Assembly (NCBI RefSeq): GCF_024112395.2 | Contig: NZ_CP078013.2 | Location: 5,612,501 to 5,676,500, forward strand | Source of the DNA: Pseudomonas pergaminensis | GTDB lineage: Bacteria > Pseudomonadota > Gammaproteobacteria > Pseudomonadales > Pseudomonadaceae | Direction of reading: 5' to 3' | Length of the DNA: 64,000 bases | Shown: in pieces, positions 19,600 to 30,580 of the stretch | How the letters are laid out: each line of letters starts with the position of its first letter | Numbering within the stretch: the first letter of the stretch is position 1 | Program-made: the position numbers and the translations under genes | The notes under the pieces: model-generated | What the model saw: only the letters and a program-made list of their open reading frames with translations | Told to the model about the DNA's origin: nothing | Databases searched by the model: none

Positions 19600-22537
19600 C
19601 CTCACCCAGATGCTGCTGATCAGCGCCGCCTACCTGGCCGCGTTGTTCGGAGTCGCCTGGATCAGTGAGCGCGGAATGATTCCGCGGGCGATCATTCGCC
19701 ATCCGTTGACCTACACCTTGTCCCTCGGCGTATACGCCAGTGCCTGGGCGTTCTATGGCACCGTGGGCCTGGCCTATCAGTACGGTTATGGCTTTCTGTC
19801 GAGCTACCTCGGCGTGTCCGGCGCGTTTCTGCTGGCGCCGGTGCTGCTGTATCCGATCCTGAAAATCACCCGTACCTACCAACTGTCTTCCCTCGCCGAC
19901 CTGTTTGCCTTTCGCTTTCGCAGCACCTGGGCCGGCGCGCTGACGACTGTCTTCATGTTGATCGGCGTGTTGCCGTTGCTGGCCCTGCAAATCCAGGCCG
20001 TGGCCGACTCCATCAGCATCCTGACCCGCGAGCCGGTACAGCATCGGGTCGCCCTGGCCTTCTGCGCACTGATCACGTTGTTCACGATTTTCTTTGGCTC
20101 ACGCCACATCGCCACCCGCGAAAAACACGAAGGCCTGGTGTTTGCGATTGCCTTTGAGTCGGTGATCAAGCTGATCGCCATCGGTGGCGTCGGCCTTTAT
20201 GCGCTGTACGGCGTGTTCGACGGCCCGCAACAGCTGGAACTGTGGCTGCTGCAGAACCAGACCGCCCTCGCCGCCCTGCACACCCCATTGCAGGAAGGCC
20301 CATGGCGCACGCTGCTGCTGGTGTTCTTCGCCTCGGCAATTGTGATGCCGCACATGTACCACATGACCTTCACCGAGAACCTCAACCCGCGCTCGCTGGT
20401 CAGTGCGAGCTGGGGCTTGCCGTTGTTCCTGTTGCTGATGAGCCTGGCGGTGCCGCTCATCCTGTGGGCAGGCTTGAAACTGGGCGCCACCACCAACCCC
20501 GAATACTTCACCCTCGGCATCGGTATTGCCGCGAATAGCCCGGCCTTGGCGCTGCTGGCGTACGTAGGCGGGTTGTCGGCGGCCAGCGGGCTGATCATCG
20601 TGACAACCCTGGCGCTGTCGGGCATGGCACTCAACCACCTGGTATTGCCGCTGTACCAGCCGCCGGCTGAAGGCAATATCTACCGCTGGCTGAAATGGAC
20701 GCGCCGCGCGCTGATCGTCGCGATCATCATGGCCGGCTATGGGTTCTACCTGTTACTGGGCGCCGGGCAGGACTTGGCCAACCTGGGTATCGTCGCGTTT
20801 GTCGCCACCTTGCAGTTCTTGCCGGGCGTGTTGTCGGTGCTGTACTGGCCAACCGCCAATCGCCGCGGCTTCATCGCCGGGTTGCTGGCGGGGATCCTGG
20901 TGTGGATCGTAACCATGCTGTTGCCGCTGGTCGGCAATCTGCAGGGCTTCTACATCCCGCTGCTGAACATGATCTACGTGCTGGATGACACCAGTTGGCA
21001 CATGGCGGCGATTGCGTCGTTGGCCGCCAACGTCTTGATGTTCACGCTGATCTCCCTGTTCACCAACGCCAGCCCGGAAGAAACCAGCGCCGCCGAAGCG
21101 TGCGCGGTGGATAACGTACGCCGCCCGCAACGCCGCGAACTGCATGCGGCCTCCCCCCAGGAGTTCGCCACGCAACTAGCCAAGCCCTTGGGCGCAAAGG
21201 CCGCGCAAAAGGAAGTCGAACAGGCGCTGCGCGACCTCTACCTGCCATTTGACGAGCGCCGCCCCTATGCGTTGCGGCGCCTGCGTGACCGTATCGAGGC
21301 CAACCTGTCCGGCTTGATGGGGCCAAGCGTGTCCCAGGACATGGTGGAAACCTTCCTGCCCTATAAGGCCGGCGGCGAAAACTATGTGACCGAAGACATC
21401 CATTTCATCGAAAGCCGGCTGGAGGATTACCACTCACGCCTTACCGGTCTCGCCGCCGAACTCGATGCCTTGCGCCGCTACCACCGCCAGACCCTGCAGG
21501 AATTACCCATGGGCGTGTGCTCCCTGGCCAAGGACCAGGAGATCCTGATGTGGAACAAGGCCATGGAAGAACTCACCGGTATCGCGGCACAGCGGGTGGT
21601 CGGTTCACGCCTCAATACCCTGGGCGACCCGTGGAAAGAATTGCTGCAAGGCTTCATCAACCTGCCCGACGAGCACTTGCACAAGCAGCACCTGGCCCTC
21701 GACGGCCAGACCCGTTGGCTCAACCTGCACAAAGCCGCCATCGACGAACCCCTGGCGCCCGGTAACAGCGGCCTGGTGTTGCTGGTGGAAGACCTGACCG
21801 AAACCCAGATGCTCGAAGACAAGCTGGTGCATTCCGAGCGGTTGGCCAGCATTGGCCGACTGGCGGCGGGTGTGGCCCATGAAATCGGCAACCCGATCAC
21901 CGGTATCGCTTGCCTCGCGCAGAACCTGCGGGAAGAGCGCGAAGAAGACGGCGAGATCACCGAGATCAGCGGGCAGATCCTCGAACAGACCAAGCGTGTT
22001 TCACGCATCGTGCAGTCGCTGATGAGCTTTGCCCATGCCGGCGCCCATCAGAACCAGGACGAAGCCGTGTGCCTGGCCGAAGTAGCACAGGATGCCATTG
22101 GGCTGCTGGCCTTGAACCGGCGCAATTTCGAAGTACAGTTCTTCAACTTGTGCGACCCCGACCATTGGGTCGACGGCGACTCACAACGCCTGGCCCAAGT
22201 GCTGATCAACCTGTTGTCCAACGCCCGTGACGCAACCCCTGCCGGCGGTGCGGTACGCGTCAAGACCGAGGCTTTCGAACATACGGTCGATCTGATCGTC
22301 GAAGATGAAGGTAGCGGTATTCCACAGAACATCATGGACCGATTGTTCGAACCCTTCTTCACCACCAAGGACCCAGGTGAAGGTACCGGTCTGGGCCTTG
22401 CACTGGTCTATTCCATCGTTGAAGAGCATTATGGACAAATCACCATCGACAGCCCGGCTGACACCGAAAGCCAACGCGGCACCCGTATTCGGGTGACCTT
22501 GCCGCGTCATGTCGAAGCGACGTCCGCTGTGAACTGA
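19583..22537 (+). CDS. cbrA: Sensor histidine kinase CbrA (transporter-kinase fusion)
   Basis: 984 residues from ATG 19583; ATG 19589 is an equally possible start. The N-terminal half is a sodium/solute symporter (SLC5-like) with about 13 membrane helices to about residue 500. A linker region and PAS domain (near 640-740) follow. The kinase core has H-box [12 protein letters not shown] (His near 764), N-box NLLSNARDA, and G-boxes DEGSGIP and [11 protein letters not shown]. CbrA has been linked to histidine uptake and controls the carbon/nitrogen balance with CbrB. It overlaps cbrX. Confidence 0.97.
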   Translation: MPMSFSLTQMLLISAAYLAALFGVAWISERGMIPRAIIRHPLTYTLSLGVYASAWAFYGTVGLAYQYGYGFLSSYLGVSGAFLLAPVLLYPILKITRTYQLSSLADLFAFRFRSTWAGALTTVFMLIGVLPLLALQIQAVADSISILTREPVQHRVALAFCALITLFTIFFGSRHIATREKHEGLVFAIAFESVIKLIAIGGVGLYALYGVFDGPQQLELWLLQNQTALAALHTPLQEGPWRTLLLVFFASAIVMPHMYHMTFTENLNPRSLVSASWGLPLFLLLMSLAVPLILWAGLKLGATTNPEYFTLGIGIAANSPALALLAYVGGLSAASGLIIVTTLALSGMALNHLVLPLYQPPAEGNIYRWLKWTRRALIVAIIMAGYGFYLLLGAGQDLANLGIVAFVATLQFLPGVLSVLYWPTANRRGFIAGLLAGILVWIVTMLLPLVGNLQGFYIPLLNMIYVLDDTSWHMAAIASLAANVLMFTLISLFTNASPEETSAAEACAVDNVRRPQRRELHAASPQEFATQLAKPLGAKAAQKEVEQALRDLYLPFDERRPYALRRLRDRIEANLSGLMGPSVSQDMVETFLPYKAGGENYVTEDIHFIESRLEDYHSRLTGLAAELDALRRYHRQTLQELPMGVCSLAKDQEILMWNKAMEELTGIAAQRVVGSRLNTLGDPWKELLQGFINLPDEHLHKQHLALDGQTRWLNLHKAAIDEPLAPGNSGLVLLVEDLTETQMLEDKLVHSERLASIGRLAAGVAHEIGNPITGIACLAQNLREEREEDGEITEISGQILEQTKRVSRIVQSLMSFAHAGAHQNQDEAVCLAEVAQDAIGLLALNRRNFEVQFFNLCDPDHWVDGDSQRLAQVLINLLSNARDATPAGGAVRVKTEAFEHTVDLIVEDEGSGIPQNIMDRLFEPFFTTKDPGEGTGLGLALVYSIVEEHYGQITIDSPADTESQRGTRIRVTLPRHVEATSAVN

Positions 22538-22559
22538 GACCGTCGAGAGAACTGAATCA

Positions 22560-23990
22560 ATGCCGCACATTTTGATCGTCGAAGACGAAACCATTATCCG
22601 CTCTGCCTTGCGTCGCCTGCTTGAACGTAATCAGTACCAAGTCAGCGAAGCCGGCTCGGTGCAGGAAGCCCAAGAGCGTTTCAGCATTCCCACGTTCGAC
22701 CTGATTGTCAGTGACCTGCGCCTGCCTGGCGCGCCTGGTACCGAGTTGATCAAGCTTGGCCAGGGCACCCCTGTGCTGATCATGACCAGCTACGCCAGCC
22801 TGCGTTCGGCAGTGGACTCCATGAAGATGGGCGCGGTGGACTACATCGCCAAACCTTTCGACCATGACGAGATGCTCCAGGCCGTTGCGCGCATCCTGCG
22901 TGACCGCCAGTCGGCCAGCAGTGCGCCAGCCGAACAGCGCCCGGCCGGAAAAACGGCCGACAAGCCAGGCGTCGACAACAGCAACGGTGAGATCGGCATC
23001 ATCGGCTCCTGCCCACCGATGCAGGACCTCTACAGCAAGATCCGCAAAGTCGCGCCCACCGACTCCAATGTATTGATCCAAGGCGAGTCAGGCACCGGTA
23101 AAGAACTGGTGGCCCGCGCCCTGCATAACCTGTCCAAGCGTGCCAAGGCGCCGATGATCTCGGTGAACTGCGCGGCAATCCCTGAATCCCTGATCGAGTC
23201 CGAACTGTTTGGCCACGAGAAAGGCGCATTCACTGGCGCCAGTGCCGGGCGCGCGGGCCTGGTAGAAGCTGCGGACGGCGGCACGTTGTTCCTTGATGAA
23301 ATCGGCGAGCTGCCACTGGAAGCCCAGGCGCGCTTGCTGCGCGTGCTCCAGGAAGGTGAGATTCGCCGCGTAGGCTCGGTGCAGTCGCAAAAGGTCGATG
23401 TGCGCCTGATCGCGGCCACTCACCGTGACCTCAAGAGCCTGGCCAAGATCGGCCAGTTCCGTGAAGACTTGTACTACCGTCTACACGTGATCGCGCTCAA
23501 GCTGCCGGCCCTGCGTGAGCGTGGCGCCGACGTCAACGAGATCGCCAGCGCGTTCCTGCTGCGCCAGAGCGCGCGCATCAACCGTACCGACCTGAAGTTC
23601 GCCCCGGACGCCGAGCAGGCCATTCGGCATTACTCGTGGCCGGGTAACGTGCGGGAGCTGGAAAATGCGGTCGAGCGTGCGGTGATTCTGTCCGAGAGCC
23701 CGGAAATTTCCGCCGAACTGCTGGGTATCGACATCGAGCTCAGCGACTTGGAGGATGACGACTTCATCGGCCTCGCGCCTCAACAGGGCGGCGGCAGCAA
23801 TACCAGCCATGAGCCGACTGAAGACCTGTCGCTGGAAGACTACTTCCAGCATTTCGTCCTTGAGCATCAGGACCACATGACCGAGACCGAACTGGCGCGC
23901 AAGCTGGGCGTAAGCCGCAAATGCCTGTGGGAGCGCCGCCAACGCCTGGGTATTCCACGGCGCAAGACGGGTGTGGCCAGCGAGAGCTGA
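22560..23990 (+). CDS. cbrB: Sigma-54-dependent response regulator CbrB
   Basis: 476 residues in three domains. Receiver: phospho-acceptor D52 in [11 protein letters not shown]+ domain: Walker A GESGTGKE, sigma-54 contact loop GAFTGA, arginine fingers near YYRL. C-terminal Fis-type helix-turn-helix ends with [19 protein letters not shown]. It activates sigma-54 promoters, above all that of crcZ directly downstream. It starts 22 bp after cbrA, so the two form one operon with cbrX. Confidence 0.97.
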   Translation: MPHILIVEDETIIRSALRRLLERNQYQVSEAGSVQEAQERFSIPTFDLIVSDLRLPGAPGTELIKLGQGTPVLIMTSYASLRSAVDSMKMGAVDYIAKPFDHDEMLQAVARILRDRQSASSAPAEQRPAGKTADKPGVDNSNGEIGIIGSCPPMQDLYSKIRKVAPTDSNVLIQGESGTGKELVARALHNLSKRAKAPMISVNCAAIPESLIESELFGHEKGAFTGASAGRAGLVEAADGGTLFLDEIGELPLEAQARLLRVLQEGEIRRVGSVQSQKVDVRLIAATHRDLKSLAKIGQFREDLYYRLHVIALKLPALRERGADVNEIASAFLLRQSARINRTDLKFAPDAEQAIRHYSWPGNVRELENAVERAVILSESPEISAELLGIDIELSDLEDDDFIGLAPQQGGGSNTSHEPTEDLSLEDYFQHFVLEHQDHMTETELARKLGVSRKCLWERRQRLGIPRRKTGVASES

Positions 23991-24031
23991 GGGCGCGCGC
24001 CCACAGGTAACACCCACCGATGTGAAAAAAC

Positions 24032-24057
24032 TGTTACCGCGGATATTTCGCGTAACA
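24032..24057 (+). promoter_or_regulatory. Predicted CbrB binding site (UAS of crcZ)
   Basis: TGTTAC at 24032-24037, 14 bases, GTAACA at 24052-24057. This matches the reported CbrB palindrome TGTTAC-N12/14-GTAACA. Further half-sites lie at 24007-24012 (GTAACA) and about 24074-24079 (GTAACG). The site lies about 125-150 bases upstream of the predicted crcZ start, a normal enhancer distance, and abuts the cbrB terminator. Confidence 0.8.
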
Positions 24058-24059
24058 AA

Positions 24060-24097
24060 AGCCGGGGCTTACGGTAACGAAGCCCCGGCTTTTTTTG
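24060..24097 (+). terminator. Terminator of cbrXAB
   Basis: Eleven-base-pair stem AGCCGGGGCTT/AAGCCCCGGCT, nine-base loop and seven Ts, about 70 bases past the cbrB stop. It separates the cbrB mRNA from crcZ. Confidence 0.93.
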
Positions 24098-24154
24098 GCC
24101 CGTCAAAAACCCGAAACCACCTCAACCCCCCGGTTTTGCTGGGTGGCGCAAAAG

Positions 24155-24171
24155 TTGGCACGCACCCTGCT
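24155..24171 (+). promoter_or_regulatory. Sigma-54 promoter of crcZ
   Basis: TTGGCACGCACCCTGCT has the invariant GG and GC with 10 bases between them and matches the -24/-12 consensus except at two weaker positions. Transcription should start near 24182. Confidence 0.88.
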
Positions 24172-24181
24172 ATATGCTTAG

Positions 24182-24547
24182 TACAAAAACAATAACAAGC
24201 TTTGTACAAGACAATAAAAATAAGACGAATCGACTCACGCATAACAAAAACAACACGGCGGAGGCGCAGCTAACTGATTCTTTTGGAGAGGCGTTGCATT
24301 TGGGGCTTGCCCCGCAACCAGGCCGAGAACAACAAAAACTGCCCTAAGGCAGAGCCTGAACTGGTTGGATCGTAGATCAGCAACACAGCGACCAAAGCAA
24401 TCCGTTTGCTCTTGACTCCCGATTGGGAGTGTCATGAAGGTGAAGCTTCATGGCGAGGGCGATCAACAAAAACAAGAAGCCCGAAATAAATAATAAAAAT
24501 AGAGCACGCAACTACTTCTGGGGGAGCTTCGGCTCCCCTTGTAGTTT
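24182..24547 (+). ncRNA. crcZ: CrcZ, Hfq/Crc-sequestering small RNA
   Basis: About 366 bases between a sigma-54 promoter and an intrinsic terminator, in the conserved position between cbrB and pcnB. It carries six A-rich Hfq/Crc motifs: about 24184-24198, 24212-24224, 24243-24254, 24328-24339, 24465-24479 and 24484-24500. CrcZ titrates Hfq (with Crc) away from mRNAs of less preferred carbon sources, relieving catabolite repression. The 5' end can form a GTACAAA/TTTGTAC hairpin with the first motif in its loop. No coding frame is convincing. Confidence 0.92.
24511..24547 (+). terminator. Terminator of crcZ
   Basis: Stem GGGGAGC/GCTCCCC closed by a TTCG tetraloop (24521-24538), extended by outer ACTAC/GTAGT pairing (24511-24515 with 24541-24545) and followed by a short T-run. 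Confidence 0.85.
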
Positions 24548-24698
24548 CCGCGATTTGACCTTCCAGCAATCTCTTGAAGCTTTTGGCTTGGGGCTTGCAG
24601 CTTGTTCCTACACCATCCCCTGACTAAATGCTAGAATCCCGGCCCATCATGCGGTCATTCTTCGTTATGGCCGAACATTCCTTCAAACAGTGCATCCC

Positions 24699-26102
24699 AT
24701 GCTGAAGAAGTTGTTCCAGTCATTCCGTTCTCCCTTGCGTCGTACGCAACACAAACGCAGCACGCCTGAAGTGCTCAATAGCAGCCAGCATTCGCTGCAA
24801 CGCGCTCAATTCAGCCGTTATGCAGTGAACATCGTCGAACGTTTGCAGAACGCCGGCTACCAGGCTTATCTGGTGGGCGGGTGCGTACGCGACATGTTGC
24901 TCAATATCACGCCCAAGGACTTCGACGTCGCCACCAGCGCCACACCCGAGCAGGTACGCGCTGAATTCCGCAACGCGCGGATCATCGGCCGGCGCTTCAA
25001 GTTGGTGCATATCCACTTCGGTCGCGAAATCATCGAAGTCGCGACGTTCCGCGCAGGCCACCCGCAAAACGATGAAGAGGAAGACACTAACCAGTCCTCC
25101 CGCAACGAAAGCGGGCGCATTTTGCGCGACAACGTCTACGGCACCCTGGAAGAAGACGCGCAGCGCCGCGACTTCACCATCAACGCCCTCTATTACGATC
25201 CGGTCAGCGAGCGCATCCTCGATTACGCCAATGGCGTACACGATATCCGCAATAACCTGATCCGCCTGATCGGCGACCCGGTCCAGCGCTACCAGGAAGA
25301 CCCGGTGCGCATGCTGCGGGCCGTGCGTTTCGCCGCCAAGCTGAACTTCGGCATCGAGAAACACACCGCTGCGCCAATTCGCGACCTGGCACCGATGCTG
25401 CGGGAAATTCCCTCGGCACGCCTGTTCGAAGAAGTGCTCAAGCTGTTCCTCTCGGGCTACGCCGCCGACACCTTTGAAATGCTGGTGGACCTGCAGCTAT
25501 TCGATCCACTGTTCCCGGCCAGCGCCGAGGCCTTGGAATACAACCCGACGTACACCCACACCTTGATCAGCGAAGCGTTGATCAACACCGACCTGCGCAT
25601 CAAGCAGAACAAGCCGGTTACCCCGGCGTTCCTGTTTGCTGCCCTGTTGTGGCCAGCCCTGCCAAAACGTGTACTGCGCTTGCAGGAACGTGGCATGCCG
25701 CCGATCCCGGCCATGCAGGAAGCCGCGCATGAGCTGATCGCCGAACAGTGCCAGCGCATCGCTATTCCGAAACGCTTCACTATGCCGATCCGCGAGATCT
25801 GGGACATGCAGGAGCGTCTGCCACGCCGCAGCGGCAAACGCGCCGACCTGTTGCTGGACAACCCGCGTTTCCGCGCCGGCTATGACTTCCTGCTGCTGCG
25901 TGAGAGCGCCGGTGAGCAGACTGATGGCCTGGGCGAATGGTGGACCGACTACCAGGACGCCAACGACAGCGAGCGCCGCGATATGATCCGCGACCTCGGC
26001 AGCAAGGGCGATGGCGCCGGCGAAGGCCCGAAGAAGCGCCGTCGCAGCGGTGCCAAGCGCAAGCGCAGCGCCGCTGATGCCTCGGGCGCAGCAGGCGAAT
26101 AA
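24699..26102 (+). CDS. pcnB: Poly(A) polymerase I
   Basis: 467 residues from the ATG at 24699; a GTG three codons earlier is possible but has no better site. Nucleotidyltransferase signature LVGGCVRDMLL followed by DFDVATSATPEQ (catalytic aspartates). The RNA/head domains follow, and there is a very basic tail (KKRRRSGAKRKR) typical of bacterial PAP I. It adds 3' poly(A) tails that target RNA for decay by PNPase, encoded in this same window. folK follows after 2 bp. Confidence 0.96.
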   Translation: MLKKLFQSFRSPLRRTQHKRSTPEVLNSSQHSLQRAQFSRYAVNIVERLQNAGYQAYLVGGCVRDMLLNITPKDFDVATSATPEQVRAEFRNARIIGRRFKLVHIHFGREIIEVATFRAGHPQNDEEEDTNQSSRNESGRILRDNVYGTLEEDAQRRDFTINALYYDPVSERILDYANGVHDIRNNLIRLIGDPVQRYQEDPVRMLRAVRFAAKLNFGIEKHTAAPIRDLAPMLREIPSARLFEEVLKLFLSGYAADTFEMLVDLQLFDPLFPASAEALEYNPTYTHTLISEALINTDLRIKQNKPVTPAFLFAALLWPALPKRVLRLQERGMPPIPAMQEAAHELIAEQCQRIAIPKRFTMPIREIWDMQERLPRRSGKRADLLLDNPRFRAGYDFLLLRESAGEQTDGLGEWWTDYQDANDSERRDMIRDLGSKGDGAGEGPKKRRRSGAKRKRSAADASGAAGE

Positions 26103-26104
26103 AC

Positions 26105-26590
26105 GTGGAACGCATCTACGTCGGCATGGGCAGCAACCTCGCGGCCCCGGATCAGCAATTGCGCAGCGCTCTTGACGCGCTGGCGCAATTGCCAGGCACC
26201 ACCGTCGCCGGTGTCTCGACCTTCTATCAAAGTGACTCCCTGCTCCCGGGCCAGCCGCGCTACACCAACGCGGTGGCCGCCCTGGACAGCCACCTTGCGC
26301 CCCTGGAACTGCTGGACGCGCTGCAAGCCATCGAGAATGACCAAGGCCGCGAACGCCTTGAACGATGGGGCCCACGCACGCTCGACCTGGACATCCTGCT
26401 GTTTGGTGATCGCTTGATCGATGAACCGCGCCTCAAGGTCCCGCACTACCAGATGCACCTGCGCGCATTTGTGCTGTACCCGTTGGCCGAACTGGCACCC
26501 GCCAGCCTGACGTTACCCGATGGCCAAACCCTCGACGACTTACTGGCAGCCTGCCCGTTTGTCGGCCTGGAACGCTTGCCCCAAAACTGA
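26105..26590 (+). CDS. folK: 2-amino-4-hydroxy-6-hydroxymethyldihydropteridine pyrophosphokinase (HPPK)
   Basis: 161 residues from a GTG at 26105, two bases after pcnB. It transfers pyrophosphate from ATP to the pterin substrate; the product goes to FolP, also in this window. GMGSNL begins the fold, and the RWGPRTLDLDILLFG segment contains the magnesium-binding aspartates. The pcnB-folK pair is conserved in gammaproteobacteria. Confidence 0.96.
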   Translation: MERIYVGMGSNLAAPDQQLRSALDALAQLPGTTVAGVSTFYQSDSLLPGQPRYTNAVAALDSHLAPLELLDALQAIENDQGRERLERWGPRTLDLDILLFGDRLIDEPRLKVPHYQMHLRAFVLYPLAELAPASLTLPDGQTLDDLLAACPFVGLERLPQN

Positions 26591-26598
26591 CTCGATCA

Positions 26599-26688
26599 AT
26601 GTGGGAGCTGGCTTGCCTGCGATAGCATCACCTCGGTTTCACTGAAAGACCGAGGCGCCTGCATCGCAGGCAAGCCAGCTCTCACATT
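26599..26688. repeat. REPIN-like inverted pair
   Basis: Two arms of about 26 bases, 26599-26624 and 26663-26688, are near-perfect reverse complements (core GGAGCTGGCTTGCCTGCGAT). The spacer has its own CCTCGGT/ACCGAGG hairpin. This is the typical Pseudomonas REP doublet; the same core recurs at 37515-37607. Confidence 0.85.
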
Positions 26689-26786
26689 TTGTTCACCTAC
26701 GCCCCTCAAAATCGCTTTCCCACTTGCTGAATCGCGTCAGTAACAGCGGTAACACCGCCATCGTAACAATGCGGTAACACATCCAA

Positions 26787-26815
26787 TTGACTTCCCGTGT
26801 CCTCCTCACGACTAT
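26787..26815 (+). promoter_or_regulatory. Possible panBC promoter
   Basis: TTGACT (26787-26792), 17-base spacer, GACTAT (26810-26815). The -35 is good and the -10 is weak. The remainder of the 367-bp gap between folK and panB holds the REPIN pair and about 140 bases of untranslated leader without a clear hairpin. Confidence 0.35.
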
Positions 26816-26957
26816 AGGCGTCCCGCTGCCGCCAACCCGGCGCTAAAGGGCGCAATCCAGGCCTTATAAGCACTGCTCTCAAGACAGTGCGCCTGTATAA
26901 ACGAAGACTCACGCGCGTTACTCGCTGTTTCCAAGCGCCTGAACGAGGACCCTTTTC

Positions 26958-27758
26958 ATGCCAGACATTACCCTGACCACCTTGCAGAGCCTCAAGCTCA
27001 AAGGTGAAAAAATCGCCATGCTGACCTGCTATGACGCCACCTTCGCCCACGCCAGTTGCCAGGCCGGGGTTGAAGTGCTGCTGGTAGGTGACTCCCTCGG
27101 CATGGTTCTTCAAGGGAATGACAGCACCCTGCCCGTCACCACTGATGAACTTGCGTACCACACCGCCAGCGTCAAGCGCGGTAACGATGGTGCCTTCATC
27201 ATCGCCGACCTGCCATTCATGGGTTACGCGACGCTCGAACAAACCTTCCTGAATGCCGGCAAGCTGATGCAAGCCGGTGCGCACATGATCAAAGTCGAAG
27301 GCGCGGTGTGGCTTGCCGAGTCGATCCGCCTGCTGGCCGAACGCGGCGTGCCGGTCTGCGCGCACATGGGGCTGACGCCACAGTCGGTGAACATCCTCGG
27401 CGGCTACAAGGTTCAGGGCCGCAATGAGGCCCAGGCGCGCCAGATGCGTGCCGATGCCATTGCCCTGGAGCAGGCCGGCGCGGCAATGATCCTGCTTGAA
27501 TGCGTGCCGAGCGAACTGGCGGCGGAGATCACCCAGGCCGTGAAAGTGCCGGTGATCGGTATCGGCGCAGGTTCCGCCACCGACGGCCAGGTGCTGGTGC
27601 TGCACGACATGCTCGGCCTGTCGATCAGCGGCCGCGTGCCGAAGTTCGTGAAAAACTTCATGGCCGGCCAAGCCAGCATCCACGACGCATTAAGCGCCTA
27701 CGTCGCCGAAGTCAAAGGCGTGACCTTCCCTGGCGCCGAACACGGATTTTCTGCATGA
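26958..27758 (+). CDS. panB: 3-methyl-2-oxobutanoate hydroxymethyltransferase
   Basis: 266 residues, the normal length. It makes ketopantoate from 2-oxoisovalerate and methylene-tetrahydrofolate. The TIM-barrel motifs [10 protein letters not shown] and [11 protein letters not shown] and the catalytic-region [10 protein letters not shown] are intact. ATGA overlap with panC. Its substrate comes from the ilv pathway encoded at the left of this window. Confidence 0.97.
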   Translation: MPDITLTTLQSLKLKGEKIAMLTCYDATFAHASCQAGVEVLLVGDSLGMVLQGNDSTLPVTTDELAYHTASVKRGNDGAFIIADLPFMGYATLEQTFLNAGKLMQAGAHMIKVEGAVWLAESIRLLAERGVPVCAHMGLTPQSVNILGGYKVQGRNEAQARQMRADAIALEQAGAAMILLECVPSELAAEITQAVKVPVIGIGAGSATDGQVLVLHDMLGLSISGRVPKFVKNFMAGQASIHDALSAYVAEVKGVTFPGAEHGFSA

Positions 27759-28606
27759 ACACCGTTAAAACCGTACGTGAACTGCGGGCCGCTGTTACCC
27801 ACGCCCGCAACGCCGGCAAGCGCATTGGCTTTGTGCCGACCATGGGCAACCTGCACAGTGGCCATGCCACGCTGGTGACCAAGGCGGCCCAGCAGGCCGA
27901 CTTCGTGGTGGCCAGCATCTTCGTCAACCCGCTGCAGTTTGGCGCCGGCGAAGACCTGGACAAATACCCGCGCACCCTCGCCGCCGACCAGGAAAAGCTG
28001 CTGCAAGCCGGCTGCAACCTGTTGTTCGCGCCCACCGTTGAGGAAATGTACCCCGGTGGCATGACCGGCCAGACCCGCGTCAGCGTGCCGCAATTGTCTG
28101 AAGGCCTGTGTGGCGCCAGCCGTCCGGGGCACTTCGAAGGCGTGGCGACGGTGGTCAGCAAGCTGTTCAACATGGTCCAGCCGGACATGGCGGTGTTTGG
28201 CCAGAAGGATTACCAGCAACTGGCCGTGATCCGCGCCATGGTCCATGACCTGAACATGCCGATCCAGATCATCGGCGAGCCCACTGTGCGCGCCGACGAT
28301 GGCCTCGCGCTGTCGTCGCGCAATGGCTACCTCACCGATGAACAACGGGCCATTGCGCCAGTGCTGTACCGCAGCCTCAGCCACATTGGCGCAGCAATCA
28401 AAGCCGGTGACCACGACTTCGCCAAGCTGCGTGCCGAGCAGGTGCTGCAGATCGAAGCCGCCGGTCTGCGCCTGGACTACCTCGAAGTACGCCAAGGCGT
28501 GCATTTGCGCCCCGCCACACCCGAGGACCGCGATATCGTGATCCTGGTCGCCGCCTATCTGGGAGCCACCCGCCTCATCGATAACCTGCACCTGACCCTC
28601 GACTGA
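27755..28606 (+). CDS. panC: Pantoate-beta-alanine ligase (pantothenate synthetase)
   Basis: 283 residues from the ATG at 27755, overlapping the panB stop (ATGA). Class I synthetase-like nucleotidyl transferase: the HIGH-type element is in [13 protein letters not shown], the KMSKS-like loop in LSSRNGYL, and the [10 protein letters not shown] motif is present. It joins pantoate with beta-alanine. The enzyme that makes beta-alanine (panD) is not encoded next to it: the next 224 bp to pgi are too short for it. Confidence 0.97.
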   Translation: MNTVKTVRELRAAVTHARNAGKRIGFVPTMGNLHSGHATLVTKAAQQADFVVASIFVNPLQFGAGEDLDKYPRTLAADQEKLLQAGCNLLFAPTVEEMYPGGMTGQTRVSVPQLSEGLCGASRPGHFEGVATVVSKLFNMVQPDMAVFGQKDYQQLAVIRAMVHDLNMPIQIIGEPTVRADDGLALSSRNGYLTDEQRAIAPVLYRSLSHIGAAIKAGDHDFAKLRAEQVLQIEAAGLRLDYLEVRQGVHLRPATPEDRDIVILVAAYLGATRLIDNLHLTLD

Positions 28607-28830
28607 CCCCTCCCCGTTGCCCTCTTCGTTGCGTGAATAAAAGTGCCGGTATAAAAAAGTACCGGCCTTAGCGCAGACAAAGCCAAGACATATCGACACG
28701 CTAGGTTTAATGTAATCGCCCTGCGCTATGGTTAGCGCTGTCCGGAATCCATTGCTTGATAAAAGACTGGACGTTCCGGGCTTAGAAGTGTCCTAAAGGC
28801 AGTCCCCGTAATAAAAGGAAACCCGCAGCG

Positions 28831-30495
28831 ATGGCGTACTACCGCACTCCTCATGACGTTACCGCTCTGCCCGCCTGGCAAGCGCTCAATCAACATCGCC
28901 AAGCCATGCAGGATTTCAGCATGCGCGAAGCGTTCAATGCCGATCCTCAGCGTTTCTCCCAGTTCACCTTGAGCAGCTGCGGACTTTTCCTCGATTACTC
29001 GAAAAACCTGATCACCAGCGAAACCCGTGACCTGCTCGTGGGCCTCGCCAAAGAAGTCGGCCTCAAAGACGCGATCGACTCGCTGTACGCCGGCGAGCCC
29101 GTCAATTCGTCCGAAGGTCGCCCGGCCCTGCACACCGCCCTGCGCCGCCCGGTGGGCGACAAGTTGTCGGTGAACGGCGTGAACATCATGCCGGACGTGC
29201 ACAAAGTGCTGAACCAGATCACTGACCTGGTCGGGCGCATCCACGACGGCCTGTGGCGTGGCTACACCGAGAAGCCGATCACCGACGTGGTGAACATCGG
29301 TATCGGTGGCTCGTTCCTCGGCCCGGAGCTGGTCTCCGAAGCCCTGTTGTCCTACGCCCATAAAGGCGTGCGCTGCCATTACCTGGCGAACATCGACGGC
29401 AGCGAGTTCCACGAGCTGACCATGAAGCTGCGCGCCGAGACCACGCTGTTTATCGTCTCGTCGAAATCCTTCAACACCCTAGAAACCCTGAAAAACGCCC
29501 AGGCCGCCCGCGCCTGGTACCTGGCCCAGGGTGGCTCGGAAGCAGAGCTGTACCGTCACTTCATCGCTGTATCCAGCAACAACGCGGCAGCCGTGGCCTT
29601 CGGTATCCGCGAAGAAAACATCTTCCCGATGTGGGACTGGGTAGGCGGTCGTTACTCGCTGTGGTCGGCCATCGGCTTGCCAATCGCCCTGGCGATCGGC
29701 ATGTCCAACTTCAAGGAGCTGCTGTCCGGTGCCTACACCATGGACCAGCATTTCCAGAACGCGCCATTCGAAGCCAACATGCCAGTACTGCTCGGCTTGC
29801 TGGGTGTGTGGTACGGCAACTTCTGGGGTGCGCAGAGCCATGCGATCCTGCCGTACGACCACTACCTGCGTAACATCACCAAGCACTTGCAACAGTTGGA
29901 CATGGAATCCAACGGCAAGAGCGTGCGCCAGGACGGCACCCCAGTGGCGACCGATACCGGCCCAGTGATCTGGGGTGGCGTAGGTTGCAACGGTCAGCAC
30001 GCGTATCACCAGTTGCTGCACCAGGGGACCCAACTGATCCCGGCCGACTTCATCGTGCCGATCGTCAGCTTCAACCCGGTGTCCGACCACCATCAGTGGC
30101 TGTACGCCAACTGCCTGTCCCAGAGCCAGGCACTGATGCTCGGCAAGACCCGCGCCGAAGCCGAAGCCGAGCTGCGCGACAAAGGCATCCCGGAAGACGA
30201 AGTGCAGAAGCTGGCACCGCACAAGGTGATCCCGGGCAACCGTCCGAGCAACACCATCGTGGTCGAGCGCATCAGCCCGCGTCGCCTGGGCGCACTGGTC
30301 GCCATGTATGAGCACAAAGTATTCGTACAGAGCGTGATCTGGGGCATCAACGCCTTCGACCAATGGGGCGTGGAGCTGGGCAAGGAGCTGGGCAAGGGCG
30401 TCTACAACCGCCTGACCGGCGCCGAAGAAACCTCGGCCGAAGATGCTTCGACCCAGGGCCTGATCAACTACTTCCGCGGTCGTCACCGCGGCTGA
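28831..30495 (+). CDS. pgi: Glucose-6-phosphate isomerase
   Basis: 554 residues, full length. It interconverts glucose-6-phosphate and fructose-6-phosphate. Signatures: [12 protein letters not shown] near residue 153, the [19 protein letters not shown] signature near 268, and the C-terminal catalytic-lysine segment [10 protein letters not shown]. In pseudomonads, which mostly use the Entner-Doudoroff route, the enzyme runs towards glucose-6-phosphate. It has an AAAAGGAAA ribosome binding region. Confidence 0.97.
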   Translation: MAYYRTPHDVTALPAWQALNQHRQAMQDFSMREAFNADPQRFSQFTLSSCGLFLDYSKNLITSETRDLLVGLAKEVGLKDAIDSLYAGEPVNSSEGRPALHTALRRPVGDKLSVNGVNIMPDVHKVLNQITDLVGRIHDGLWRGYTEKPITDVVNIGIGGSFLGPELVSEALLSYAHKGVRCHYLANIDGSEFHELTMKLRAETTLFIVSSKSFNTLETLKNAQAARAWYLAQGGSEAELYRHFIAVSSNNAAAVAFGIREENIFPMWDWVGGRYSLWSAIGLPIALAIGMSNFKELLSGAYTMDQHFQNAPFEANMPVLLGLLGVWYGNFWGAQSHAILPYDHYLRNITKHLQQLDMESNGKSVRQDGTPVATDTGPVIWGGVGCNGQHAYHQLLHQGTQLIPADFIVPIVSFNPVSDHHQWLYANCLSQSQALMLGKTRAEAEAELRDKGIPEDEVQKLAPHKVIPGNRPSNTIVVERISPRRLGALVAMYEHKVFVQSVIWGINAFDQWGVELGKELGKGVYNRLTGAEETSAEDASTQGLINYFRGRHRG

Positions 30496-30580
30496 TCCAG
30501 GTATCGCAGGGCCAACGTCCGTTTGGACGTTGGCCTTGAACCCTCCCCTTGCAGGGTGCATCTTTATCACTTGTTGCCAA

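Noticed and set aside
24235..24435. Short open frame within crcZ (minus strand)
   Set aside because: The region is explained by the CrcZ RNA; no ribosome binding site or similarity.
28645..28666. Hairpin GCCGGTA/TACCGGC after panC as a terminator
   Set aside because: The stem is clear but the following sequence has no T-run; left out as unproven.
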